Source of the DNA: Lonicera japonica
Taxonomy: Eukaryota > Streptophyta > Magnoliopsida > Dipsacales > Caprifoliaceae
DNA length: 64,000 nt
Direction of reading: 5' to 3'
Assembly: GCA_021464415.1 (NCBI GenBank)
Contig: CM038463.1
Coordinates: 8,495,003-8,559,002 of the forward strand
Position numbers and translations under genes: made by a program. Position 1 is the first letter of the stretch; every line of letters begins with the position of its first letter. The notes under the pieces are model-generated. The model had not been told where the DNA came from and did no database searches. It saw only the letters and a program-made list of their open reading frames with translations. This document shows positions 11,873 through 22,629 of the stretch, piece after piece.

Positions 11873-12250
11873 CAATATGCATTAAAATTGTGCAATATGA
11901 ACTTTGCAGTCCATATTTCACTGCTGAACTTTGCAGTCCATATTTTCATGCAATGTGAACTTTGCAGTCCATATTTCATTGCAATTACTTTGCAGTCCAT
12001 ATTTTTTGCAAAGTAAGCAGTCATATTTTTGCAAAACTTTTATGCAAAGTTCATTTGCAGTATTTCACAATATGAAAATTTCGCAGTTTAATTCAATATA
12101 GCAATCCATATTTTTTGTGAAAATTTCAGTAATACATAACATGGAACAAAATGCCTCTTACACTAATTACCAATTATGAAATACCAATTTAGGCCTTCAT
12201 TCAAAAAAATATTATTCATTGGAGTTCAGTATGCCCTTCTACCTAATTTC
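11873..12250 (+). mobile_element. MITE-like element with internal minisatellite, copy A
   Basis: Units close to GAACTTTGCAGTCCATATTT repeat between about 11890 and 12120, followed by GCCTCTTACACTAATTACC and a CATTCAAAAAAATATTATT block. The same sequence in the same order occurs at 47360-47810. Copy A lacks the left terminal inverted repeat. The second gene unit (from 17200) lacks this insert at the equivalent place, so the element arrived in unit 1 after duplication. Confidence 0.7.
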
Positions 12251-12279
12251 GAAAACTTTTATACATTTCTTCATAATAA

Positions 12280-13080
12280 GCTCCTCTTTGGGTAAGCAAT
12301 GTAATTAACCTTTTTTTATCAGATGCTTTGGTTTTCTTTCATAAATGTTGTGTTGATTGCTGTTTCATTTTGTCGGAATAAACCGTGAAGAAAGCATTGG
12401 TTTATAAGGTCAGAATAATCTCTTTAGTTAAACCTCGGCCCGATTGAAAATTATTTCAACTTCAATAACAATTTTGAGCTGCTTATAAGAAAGAAGAAAT
12501 AAGCTTAACACGGTCGATACCATTAATAATTTTAACTTCAAAAGAAGAAATATTTACAAGTTCGGATATGTTAGTAAGCTCGGTAACATTTTGATATATT
12601 TCTCTTGTACTCTTCATATCTTTATAATAAGCTCGGTACAATGTAATCGAGTTTTTTTTTCAAATGCTTTGCTTTTCTTTCATAAATGTTGTGTTGATTT
12701 ATGTTCGGTTTGTCGGTACCATCACGGTCGATAACATCATGTCGGAATAAAGTGGGAAAAATTTATTCACTTCAGCTCGGAGTGACTACTTTAATTATAG
12801 TTCGGCATATTGAAAAACTTTTCGACGTCAATAATTTCAACATGCTTCATAACTTTTATCTTAACATGGTCGGTAAGAGTATAAAACATTTCTGAAGTAT
12901 TACAGGCTTCATAATAAGATTCGTAATCGACTTAATGAAATGTTGTAATGAAATACCTTTTGCCGAGTATGATTTTCTTTACGTATGTAGTATAAATCCT
13001 TTTTGCTGAGTATGTATCTCTTTATTTATGTCATACTTTAATCTATTGATCTATTTTAATTATGCTCCCTAGTTGGCCAC
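12280..13080 (+). repeat. Repeated 3' modules downstream of gene copy 1
   Basis: A module with TTTCTTTCATAAATGTTGTGTTGATT occurs near 12340 and 12670, again near 13660, and in unit 2 near 17265, 17630 and 18620. Each is usually followed by a run near GAATTTATTC and by AAGCTCGG and CTTCATAAC blocks. No ORF is supported here. Confidence 0.6.
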
Positions 13081-13240
13081 GTGGCTTTTTTCTAATGGCC
13101 ACTGGGCAACTAATGCGAGGAGTGTGCATATTCCCAAGGTGTTTCTGGGAATGAATATAATAATAAATGGTGAATGTCCTCTCGTATTTCGAGGATATTC
13201 ATTGCACAGGATTTTCTGACCCCCTATGTAACTCCTACCC

Positions 13241-13248
13241 TATATAAA
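13241..13248 (+). promoter_or_regulatory. TATA box of the small ORF, unit 1
   Basis: CCCTATATAAATCG lies 47 bases upstream of the ATG at 13288. The surrounding 200 bases are almost unchanged in unit 2 (TATA at 18197). This is a well-placed plant core promoter. Confidence 0.65.
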
Positions 13249-13287
13249 TCGAACTCTTCACTGTTTATACTTCAGAGTTCCATTTCA

Positions 13288-13497
13288 ATGGCGGATCTTA
13301 ACAATGAATCTGTTTCCGATTCTGCTTCTCCATACGCTGAAGGAATAGACTCTATAGAAGTGGTCAACATGTTGAGGGCATTTCTTTGCCTTAAACGTAA
13401 ACACCGTCGGCTGAAGAAAAGCTATGACCGTCTTGCCGGTCGATTTCTTCGTTTGAAAGAACGATTTGCTTCTTTCAAACGCAGGAGGCCTTCTTGA
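13288..13497 (+). CDS. Small basic coiled-coil-like ORF, unit 1 (69 aa)
   Basis: I do not recognise this gene. The ATG has a good plant context (TTCAATGGCG) and follows a TATA box by 47 bases. The product has an acidic Ser-rich start (MADLNNESVSDSASPY) and then a strongly basic helix-like half with K/R-rich LKRKHRRLKKSY and RFLRLKERF. The same 69-codon frame is open in unit 2 with about nine substitutions. Beyond the stop, the +1 frame stays open in both units (EESFDKINKQ...VVEVEP), so the ancestor may have been longer or spliced. It could be a retrotransposon-derived peptide; expression is untested. Confidence 0.45.
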   Translation: MADLNNESVSDSASPYAEGIDSIEVVNMLRAFLCLKRKHRRLKKSYDRLAGRFLRLKERFASFKRRRPS

Positions 13498-13919
13498 AGA
13501 GAGTTTCGACAAAATTAATAAACAACTCGAGAATGTCATGAGGGTCGTCGAAGTTGAACCATTAAGGCTCCACACCGAAGGAATTTTTGAAGAAAGCCTT
13601 TCTTTTTTTTTTCTTTTCTTTTTATCTTTTTGTAATGGACTTTTTTATCAAATGCATGTTTTTCTTTCATATATGTTCTATTGATTGCTGTTTCATTTTC
13701 AATAATGTTGTGTGAAGAATTTATTCGCTACAGGTGACTAAATTAATCTCGGTGTGATCTATTTAATTAAAGCTCATCCTATTGATAACAAATTTCAACG
13801 TCACTAATAAATTTAACATACTTCATAACTTAAAACTTTTTATCTTTACACAAAACCTTGATACGTTTAATAAGTTTAACATACTTCATAATTTTTTGTA
13901 AATATGTAACCATCATGTA

Positions 13920-14600
13920 ACTTTTTGGGAAACTAACGAACAAATTGTTAGTGTAACAAAGTTATTAAAGTTCCACAAGTTCAATCAGTGGGGGTATAAA
14001 GCTCGGACATTATTAAAAATCCATACCGCGTTGTTAAAATTCCATATGGTGTACCAAACTCAGATGTTATTAAAGTTTTATGTGTAATTATTGTGATGAG
14101 TTATCACCTATGTACTTTTTTATGAACAAATGGTATTCCAAGCTCGGAAGTTATTAAAGTTACATTACGTCTATCTGGAGGGTATCAAGATCGGCAGATA
14201 TTGAAGTTGAGTTACAAATCGTGGAGATGTATCGAGCTCGAAAGTTGTTAAAGTACCATGTGCGATGATACCAAGCAAGGAGGTCCATATCGTGTTCACT
14301 AAGCTCGAATTCGTATTTGCCAAGTAGCTTTAGACGTAAATAGCGTATTCACTAAGCTTGGAATTTTATTACAAAGGAATTGTAAATAACGTTCAATAAG
14401 GTTGGAATCTTATTTCCTAGTAATTGAACTGCATATCGTGTTCAATAAGTTCGGATTCAAATATCATAGTAGTTATTGAAGTCATGTCTTGTTCAGTAAG
14501 CTCGGAATAATATTTTCATGGAAGTATGGGAAAAAAGTTCAGTAAGCTCGGAGTAATATTTCACTTGGTAATGAAGGCAATTAAATTGAAAACTGGGCAA
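13920..14600 (+). repeat. Degenerate ~55-60-bp array with AGCTCGGA core
   Basis: About ten units share the form GT(A/T)TTCA(C/A)TAAGCTCGGAAT..TATT..GTAATTGAAGT or, earlier in the array, CCAAGCTCGGAAGTTATTAAAG. Cores are near 13995, 14140, 14190, 14235, 14302, 14356, 14400, 14450, 14499 and 14544. The array separates the small ORF of unit 1 from gene copy 2. Confidence 0.6.
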
Positions 14601-14697
14601 GTGCACCACGTGGCGCCTCGCGGCTAGCTTGTACTGGAAAAAGCTGTCGACAGCATTGAAATGACCCATATTAAATGCAATTTCATCATTAGGCACG

Positions 14698-14708
14698 ATT
14701 ATATAGGG
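14698..14708 (+). promoter_or_regulatory. Candidate TATA box of gene copy 2
   Basis: ATTATATAGGGG lies just before a block (GTGTTGGACAAAAACTGTCC) shared with copy 1 at about 9331. Copy 1 has lost the TATA part. The distance to the ATG is about 240 bases. Confidence 0.4.
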
Positions 14709-14949
14709 GAAGCACGCCGTGTTGGACAAAAACTGTCCAACTTACCCACTTCTCATTTTTTAAGATCACAAACTCTTCCTTTGCAATTTTCTTCCCTATT
14801 TTCTCTCTACGAGCGACGAGCTAAACTTACGATATGAAAACGCGATTTTTATTCTTCGAAGTTTTTCTCTCACTGTAAGTCTTCCCTATCCCTCACTCTA
14901 GTATCGTCGTTTAAATTTTCTTTCAGAGGTTAGGGTTTAGATAAAATAG

Positions 14950-17199
14950 ATGAGTCTACGAAGGTATTTAGTTAGGGGGGACGAAGAACTTGCTGTATTC
15001 TCTCAGCAATTTATCCCCGATGGGTGTACGATGAGGCTTCTAGAAGTAAATGAGGATCCCACTCTTTTACCAAGAGATGGGTAGATTGGCATATATATTG
15101 TCCTATTTGAACATGCGGGATTGAAACTGCCCTTGGACCTCCTGTTGTGTGATGTGTTGAGACGATGCAACATGGCTCTATGTCAACTGAGTCCTAATGG
15201 GGTTAGAGTAGTCTTAGTTTGTGCTGCCCTGAACAGATTGTTGGGGGTGAATCTAACGTGGAGGGAGATTTTCTGGTGCTATTCCCTTTGTAACAATCTA
15301 GGTGATCATTCTCGCTATTACTTTCGAGCTCGGGTTAAGGCTCCCGATTTGGTGAAGTGTTTGACGAAGTTTGAAAAAGGATATGACAAGGGCGTGGTAG
15401 TGGTCGGCGGTGCTTGGGATGATGGGAATATACATAAGATAAAAATATATATACATCAATGTGTTGGTAGGATTTTTAGGTTTATTTTTGTCATCCATTT
15501 CGTGTTTTATTCTGTATTTGATATTTATACAAATCTCGTGTTTGTTTTGTAGTCAAACCCCCTCGTCCGAGCCCTAAGGTGATTGATTGAGACTCCATCA
15601 ATTCCGTGATAAATTTCAACGGTCCACGGGGGATTCGTGTTATTGATCACCCCCGAGCTGCCCACAACTTGCTCGATTACACCCCATGGGACACCAATAT
15701 TTTGTCGGAGAGACGCAATCAGCCGGATTGGGTTGGCAACACCAGAAGGCCGAGCAAACTTAAGGATAGGCAGAAGGTTAAAGTCCACCCGCAATCCTGG
15801 CCTATCATTCCTACATGGATTGCGATCAGGGAGGGCCCTGTTAAGAGAGCGGGTGTCACTCTAACTAGGCTCGTTGCTGATTTGGGTGGATCTAGCACAT
15901 CGGCTCATTTTCAAGATAAGGGGGAAAGAAAAGCTGTCGAGCAAAGTATAAGCAGCTCGGACACTTCAACCGACCTCGACCTTGACCTAGTTCAGCTTTA
16001 CAAGGACATCGAAGCCACTAGTTATCGAGCTATCGAAAATCCTTTGGAAATGGCCCCAAAGAGAAGGAACTTGAGCTAAGCTTTACAGGATGACGCCAAC
16101 GCGGGCCAAGTTGCTGCGTCTTCTCCTCAGAAGAGGCCTCGGTATGGCTACAGAGCTGTGGTGAGTACCCCACCATCCTCTCCATCAGCTAGTCGAAGAA
16201 TTGAAGCCGCCGACTTCCCAGCTGAAAAAGAACAACCCCAAATGGTTGAAGGCCAGGTAGCCGAACAGGTAGAGGAAGAGCCTGACCGAAGTTGGCGTCC
16301 TGTGTTTCGCTACCAGGGCCGTGAGTTGCTGGAGTCTGATTCCATATATCGCTCCCCTTCGGTTGCAGCCACCATCATGTATGGTATCACAAAGACTGAT
16401 GATATTTGCGAGCTCAAAGACATCCTCACTGTTCAACTCAGGAATGAAGCTCTGCAGGATATGTTGAAGGTTATTATCCGAGCTTATATCTTTTTCGAAT
16501 ATTTCTCAATTTATTTTGTGCCTTGTAATTTTGTTTGTCTTTCTCTGAGCAGGCTGCCCAGAAGTTCATGGTGTTAGACGATAGGAGGGCTATCACGAGT
16601 AAAAATTAAAATGATGCCCTCACGCAGCTGGAAGCAGAAAAGAAACGCCTGAATGAACAGCTGAAGGGAAAGAAGAAGGAGCTGGACACCGCCAACGGGC
16701 TGATATCTAGTTTGAACCAGCAGTTGAGGAGCGTTCAGGCGGAGGCGTCTTTTCTGAGGTCGGATCTGCATCGTTTGAAAGAGGAAGTAGAGCGCCTGAT
16801 GAAGGAGAACTCTGACCTCAAGGCGGGAAGGACCAGAAAATAGCTGATGCCGAGCAAAGGGGCTATGATCTATGCTTCGACGAAAGTGTTGCCGAGGTCA
16901 AGGCAATAAAGTCGAAGCTCTACCAGGCTGGGTATGACCGGGGGCTTGATGCTGCCCAGGTGCCTCCTACGAGTGAGCTGAGGGTTCCTGTTATTATTCA
17001 TGTTGGCTTTCAGTTTGTAGTAGAGGCGCCTGCGGTTGAGGTAGCAGAGGTCGGCCAAGAAGCTGAAGGCAGGGAGGTGGTGGAAGTTTAATCCCCTATT
17101 GGTCAGGCTGCTCATAACAGGGTTGGTGATGGGGAACAGGCTGGAGAGGGTGAATTGGAGGATACTGGTGCTCATGATCCTTCCATCCCACTGGATTAG
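14950..17199 (+). pseudogene. Plant 'gypsy-type transposon domain' gene, copy 2, decayed
   Basis: Same plan as the copy at 9563. Exon 1 is from ATG 14950, intron 1 about 15468-15553, exon 2 to 16469, intron 2 16470-16552, and exon 3 to TAG 17197-17199. The PF04195-like block (PLDLLLCDVLRR...GVNLTW) and the coiled coil are retained. Breaks differ from copy 1: TAG at 15082-15084, TGA at about 15588, TAA at about 16077, TAA at about 16607 and a one-base loss near 16826. Because the lesions are largely unshared, both copies decayed after the duplication. Function is unknown; probably transposon-derived. Confidence 0.6.
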
Positions 17200-17204
17200 G
17201 CTTT

Positions 17205-18020
17205 CATGTAATTTTTTTTTATGTTTTTGTAATGGACTTTTTTTTTGTTAAATGCTTTGTTTTTCTGTCATATATGTTGGGTTGATTGCGATTCTATCAA
17301 ATGCATTGGTATATAAAGCTCGGAGTGATCTATTTAATTATAGCTTGGCCTGATGAAAAAACAGTTCAACGTCATTAATAATTTTAATATGCTTCATAAC
17401 TTATCTTGAATTAAGAAAGATGCTTATAAGAAATAAGAAAGAAGCTTAACATGGTTGATTCCATTAATAATTTTAACATTTTAACTTCACAAGGAAATAT
17501 TAGTACGCTCTAAAATCTCTAACAGCTTGGAAATACAGTTCGGTAAAAGTTTGAAATATTTCTCTAGTACTCTTAATAATAAGCTCGGCACAATGTAATG
17601 TACTTTTTATGAAATGCATTGCTTTTCTTTTATAAATGTTGTGTTGATGGCTGTTTCGTTTTGGGGGAATACTGTGTGAAGAATTTATTCCATTAAGGTG
17701 GTTTATAAGCTCGGAATGAGCCATTTAATTAAACCACGGCCTAATGAAAAAATATTTCAACGTCATTAATAATTTTAACATGCTTCATAACTTATACTTT
17801 TATCTTTAATTAATAAAGTTGCTTATAAGAAAGAAGATAAAAACTTAACATGGTCGATACCATTTATAATTTTAAGCTCGTCTTGTTATTAAGCTCGGTA
17901 AGAATATGAAACATTCCTCAAGTATGATTTTCTTTATGTATGTAGTATAAATCCTTTTTGCCTTAGTATAAATCTCCTTATTTATATCACACTTTGATCT
18001 ATTAATCTATTGTAATTATG
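17205..18020 (+). repeat. Repeated 3' modules downstream of gene copy 2
   Basis: The same T-rich, CATAAATGTTG and AAGCTCGG modules as in unit 1 occur near 17230-17330 and 17605-17720. No MITE insert is present, in contrast to unit 1. I see no ORF. Confidence 0.55.
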
Positions 18021-18243
18021 CCCCCCAGTTGGCCTTGTGGCTTTTTTCTAATGGTCACTGGGCAACTTATGCGAGGAGTGTGCATATTCCCAAGGTGTTT
18101 CTGGGAATGAATATAATAATAAATGGTGAATGTCCTCTCGTATTTCGAGGATATTCATTGTACAGGGTTTTCTGACGCCTTGTGTAACTCCTACCCTATA
18201 TAAATCGGACTCTTCACTATTTATACCTCAGAGTTCCATTTCA

Positions 18244-18453
18244 ATGGCGGATCTTAACAATGAATCCGTTTCCGATTCTGCTTCTCCATACGCTGAAGGA
18301 ATAGACGCTACAGAAGTGGCCAACATGTTGAGGGCCTTTCTTCGCCTTAAACGAAAACACCGTCGTCTGAAGAAGAGCTATAACCGTCTTGCCGGTCGAT
18401 TTCTTCGTTTGAAAGAACAATTTGCTTCTTTCAAGCGCATGATGCCTTTTTGA
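18244..18453 (+). CDS. Small basic coiled-coil-like ORF, unit 2 (69 aa)
   Basis: Same length and promoter layout as the ORF at 13288, with TATATAAAT at 18197 and the same TTCAATGGCG start context. It keeps the acidic N-terminus and the LKRKHRRLKKSY and RFLRLKEQF basic segments; differences are scattered substitutions with no indel. As in unit 1, the next frame remains open after the stop (EESFDKINKQ). I do not recognise the family. The preserved frame beside a decayed neighbour gene is the main reason to take it seriously. Confidence 0.45.
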   Translation: MADLNNESVSDSASPYAEGIDATEVANMLRAFLRLKRKHRRLKKSYNRLAGRFLRLKEQFASFKRMMPF

Positions 18454-18849
18454 AGAGAGCTTTGACAAAATTAATAAACAACGGGAGAAGGTCATGAGAG
18501 TTGTCGAAGTTGAACCATCAAGGCTCTTGACACGGAAGGAATTTTTGAAGAAAGCATGTCTTATTTTTTTTTCTTTTTATCTTTTTGTAATTGACTTTTT
18601 TTTATCAAATGCATGCTTTTCTTTTTCATATATGTGTTGTGTTGATTGCTGTTTCGTTTTGTCGAAATATTGTCTGAAGAATTTATTCGCTTCAGTTGAC
18701 GTTTATAAGCTCGGTATGAACTATTTAATTAAAGCTCGACCTATTGATAACAAATTTCAACGTCGTTAATAATTTTAACATAATAACTTAAAATTTTTAT
18801 CTTTAATTAATTAAGAAAGATGCTTATAAGAAAGAAGCTAAGCTTCACA

Positions 18850-21800
18850 ACCTTGATACGTTTAATAAGTTTGACATTTACTAAAAAATAGGCTATATAC
18901 ACAAGCTCGAAAATCACTTTAGTTCGGCATTCAGACTTAATGAGCTCGGAAATGAATTGAGTTCGACACTATTTTTTTATGAGAAAAATAAAAAAAATAA
19001 TAGAACAAATTTCTTAATGCAAACGTAATTTTATAAGTCTCACACAATCCAACAAAAACACTTATTACAATTACATATTACACTTAACATCTCTCGAGAT
19101 TTTATTTTTTGAAAATATTGCAAGACATCTTTAATCTTAATCTCGCTAAAAATGTGTACGTGTCTAAACAATTATTTATAAATTCATCTCCATTTCTATT
19201 AAGGCGTGGAAAAATATATATGAAAAATTCTATCTCTAGAATTCTGTATTATTTCTCTCTACATTTTCTTATTCTGCTGCTTCTCTCTAAATTATCTTCT
19301 AAATCTCTTCACCTCTAAACTCTCTCTTACTATAGAATTTCTGTTCCTCTCCCCAATTTCTCTATATTCCTTCATTACTCTGCTTTATTATTTTAGGTTC
19401 AGGATCTGTTCAAACCAGATCTTGACATAACCACTCTCTCATTTTTTTCCCTCTTTAAAGGACACCAAATTTGGGGGTAAAATTGAACCCATATAGTTTG
19501 GTGTTGTGCTTTGAGCCGCTTCACAGGGAGAAAAATGTGAAGTGACAGAAAGAGGATTGACTACCTTTGAGCTTTATCACAGACAGAGGAGTTTTGTAGG
19601 GGATGAAGCAATGAAGGACGGAAGAGTGTTCACACTCGTACAGAGATGGGTTGCCAGTAATGGTGTGCGTATCGCCTAGTGGATAGGGGCGAAGGAGAGA
19701 TGGAGAAAGAGATCCACCAGTGGAGATGGGGAATGACAGAGACTGGCGGCGGAGACGGAGATGATGGGAACAACAGTGGGGATGAGAGTGTTTCAGAGCA
19801 CGGTAAAATGGAAAATAATAGTGTGTTTGAATCCCCTGTTATTCTTCTTATTATTTTATTTTATGGGTTTAGTTCAATTTTAATTTAACTTTATTAATTT
19901 AATTAATTAAAATTATGGTTGTTAATTGGAGGGTGGTAAAGAAGGGTATTTGTGATAATTTTTTAAAAACTTGGAAGTGTAAAGTGTAAAAAGTGTTTGT
20001 GACAAAAAATGAAGATGCATTTATCAACACCCTTATAAAACCACTGCCTCTTTCTTTCGAGCTTTACACGTGGTATTGATAGCATTGGGCTTGGCCCATT
20101 AATTGATGGCTTGAATTAATGAGAGGCACGTGGGTTTTCTAAAAGAAAAGGAAACTTTGACTTTTCAAAGTTTAACTTTTCCTAATTTCTTTATCTATTT
20201 AAAATAATTTATTATTATTATCTTTTTATTTTTTATTTTATTTTATTGTATTAAATCCGTTTGGGTCTTAATTCAACTCAAATTTCAGAAACAACCTTAT
20301 GGAACGTGTTATATATGAAAAAAAAAAAAGTTTTTTCAATAATTTGTGTCGATTGGGCTTTTTCGAATTACAACAAAACTAGTAAAAATATTTAAAAGTA
20401 TATTTGACTCAAAAGTTTTTTAAATGCGAATTTTAAGCTCAAACACCACCTATATTTTGAGTCAAATCATAAACTCAACTTATCCTAGGTCCTGAATCAT
20501 GTACGATGAATCTGGTAAGTTCGGTGAACTTCTGTTAATTGTCGCGTCTTCAAATTTTCAATTCGACTCAAACAATTACAACAGAAAAGTGTTCTTGACA
20601 TCGAAATCAAGCCAACTAAAAATATAAACATAACAAATAAATCTTCAAACCATTTTACAAGAAAAATAATTAGCAATCAGTTAACATAACCAGAAACTCT
20701 TGGATTCATAACTGCACTTAATTTTATAACAAATCTAAGCATTAAGTATTGAAATAGCCATAGTCAAACCCACAATTTTAAGTAATAAAAACCGTAACAA
20801 TAAATACTTGAGTAAAAGTGCGACAATAGCTAGAGTCCTAAACATATTTGTTGGAAGTTGAATCACCAACGAATTTAAAGCATTTGTATCGTGGATATAT
20901 TTAAATTTCAAATGAACTATGTCTCCAAGAATGGGAACCTAAATACGTAAATCCCACCATAGACGTTTAAGTGATATGCCTATATCATTATAAAAATAGA
21001 GGTAGCAGCCTAGATCGGACAATGTTATAGATATCCTCAAATGACGTTCCATTAAAAAGAGAAAAGATAGCACTATCCTCATCGAACCTACACCAAAAAC
21101 TATGCTAGCAGCCATCGTAAATGTACAATAGAAGGGTACAGAGTAATATGTCTGACCAAGCTAAAATTAAAACACACATATTTTTACTCTGGATGTGAAC
21201 AGTGATAAGATATAATATATCTAAAAAACCACGTGTCATCTATTAGTCAATAAACCATGTGTTGTTAAAAAAATGTAACTCAATATATTTGCCAAAAAAA
21301 AATGTAACTTAATATGTCTAGCAGAAAATTGAAAATATGTAACTTAATATACTTGATAGAAAATTGGAAAGATATAACTTAATGTGTTAAGTTATATGTT
21401 AGACATTGATTATGTCTCATCATCTATCAAGCTCAAAATAATCAATTCTATTTCGGTGTTATCAGAATTAATAAAGGGTTGATACCATGTCTATATGATC
21501 AAATATGTGACTTTTTTATTACGCGGATAAAAAAATTATTGACCGGTCATAAAATTGTAGGCTTTCATCTATATTTTATATAGATCCCTTGAACATTTTT
21601 TTTATCACTAAAAATAATTTTAAAATATTAAAATATTTTTTATAAAATGCTAATATAATCGTCCATAAAAAAAGAAATAGATGAAATGGTGGAAGTGGGA
21701 AAGGATCAACGCCTATTATGATAAACACCACCCACCAAACAAATTGACTTTTCTCATACTAAACGTCTTCCAATTTACGTGGAATAAGAGCATGTAAATT

Positions 21801-22330
21801 AATATTGACTTGAATTTGAAAGTTTGAACTTTGAACTTTGATGTACCGAATTTCACTGAGCACAAATATTCTTTGACCTAGTTTGAACTTTGATGTACTG
21901 AATTTCACTGTGCACAAATATTCTTTGACATTGGAGATGCTCCAATGTAGACACTTGATTTTAAGTATTAAAGATTAAGTCTAATAAATTCTTTCTATAT
22001 AAATAATGAATATGGCTATTAACATTTAAAATAAGTCTTCTAATATTTTAAAATAATTTTCAGTCACACTTTATTTATATTTTCAGAAACACATTTTTTT
22101 TTATATATTTGTGATGGATTTTAGAATACTAGAAGAGTAACTTAGAATGCAAATAACCATAGTTTTAAATAATTGAATAATGTATTTTATGTTATCTAAA
22201 AAGAAAATCTCGTAGGGTGTAAAAAAAATAAAAAAATCAAGGTTCAAACACACAATTCTTGTGCCCATATTTTTTCTCCTACTTTTTTTGTTGCCACAAA
22301 AGGAGAAGCTATTATTTAATATATATATTA
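18850..22330. other. Gene-poor AT-rich interval
   Basis: No supported gene. It begins with a last AGCTCGG-type fragment (18895-18975). Short open frames such as 19679-19888 lack homology or a promoter I can recognise. Imperfect repeats (TGTAACTTAATATxxxT) lie at 21260-21390. A 52-bp direct duplication lies at 21830-21877 and 21882-21929. Confidence 0.5.
21830..21929. repeat. Tandem 52-bp duplication
   Basis: TTTGAACTTTGATGTAC then GAATTTCACTG and GCACAAATATTCTTTGAC occur twice, 52 bases apart, with two differences. Confidence 0.85.
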
Positions 22331-22349
22331 ACTCAAGCATTACAAAACC

Positions 22350-22540
22350 TTCCATCAAACAAAAAAGGAGGAGGATTTCAAAAGTTCTTATACAAGTATA
22401 CATGATTTTTTCCGTAGTTAGCCAGAAGGTCAGCAATCCTATTAGCTTCTCGAAAATAAAAATCCTGCCACACTTCTTCCATATCGTAGATTTAAACTCA
22501 GATGTCCTTCAAGTGAAGAAGATGCCTCATGTTATTTGCT
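22350..22540 (-). mobile_element. LINE remnant: RNase H C-terminal piece
   Basis: On the minus strand one frame reads FREANRIADLLANYG, the hallmark end of the RNase H domain in plant non-LTR retrotransposons. A PPPFLFDG-like piece follows in another frame. The frame is broken and no reverse transcriptase core is present, so this is a short 3' relic. Confidence 0.65.
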
Positions 22541-22629
22541 CTTTTCTTGTTGATCATATGAAAAGTAGTATAATAATTTTTTCCCTCCTGTTTTATGTTG
22601 TTATTTTAAAGCACATCTCATAAGCAACA

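Noticed and set aside
19679..19888. 69-codon acidic open frame
   Set aside because: No promoter, no homology I recognise and low-complexity Gly/Asp content; likely chance.
20820..21110. Minus-strand frame with a SFEDIYNIVRSRL-like piece, reminiscent of the N-terminal part of some MULE transposases
   Set aside because: Only about 30 residues before stops and no catalytic core; resemblance is too weak to annotate.
22101..22436. Minus-strand 111-codon frame
   Set aside because: Hydrophobic AT-rich chance frame that overlaps the LINE relic out of frame.
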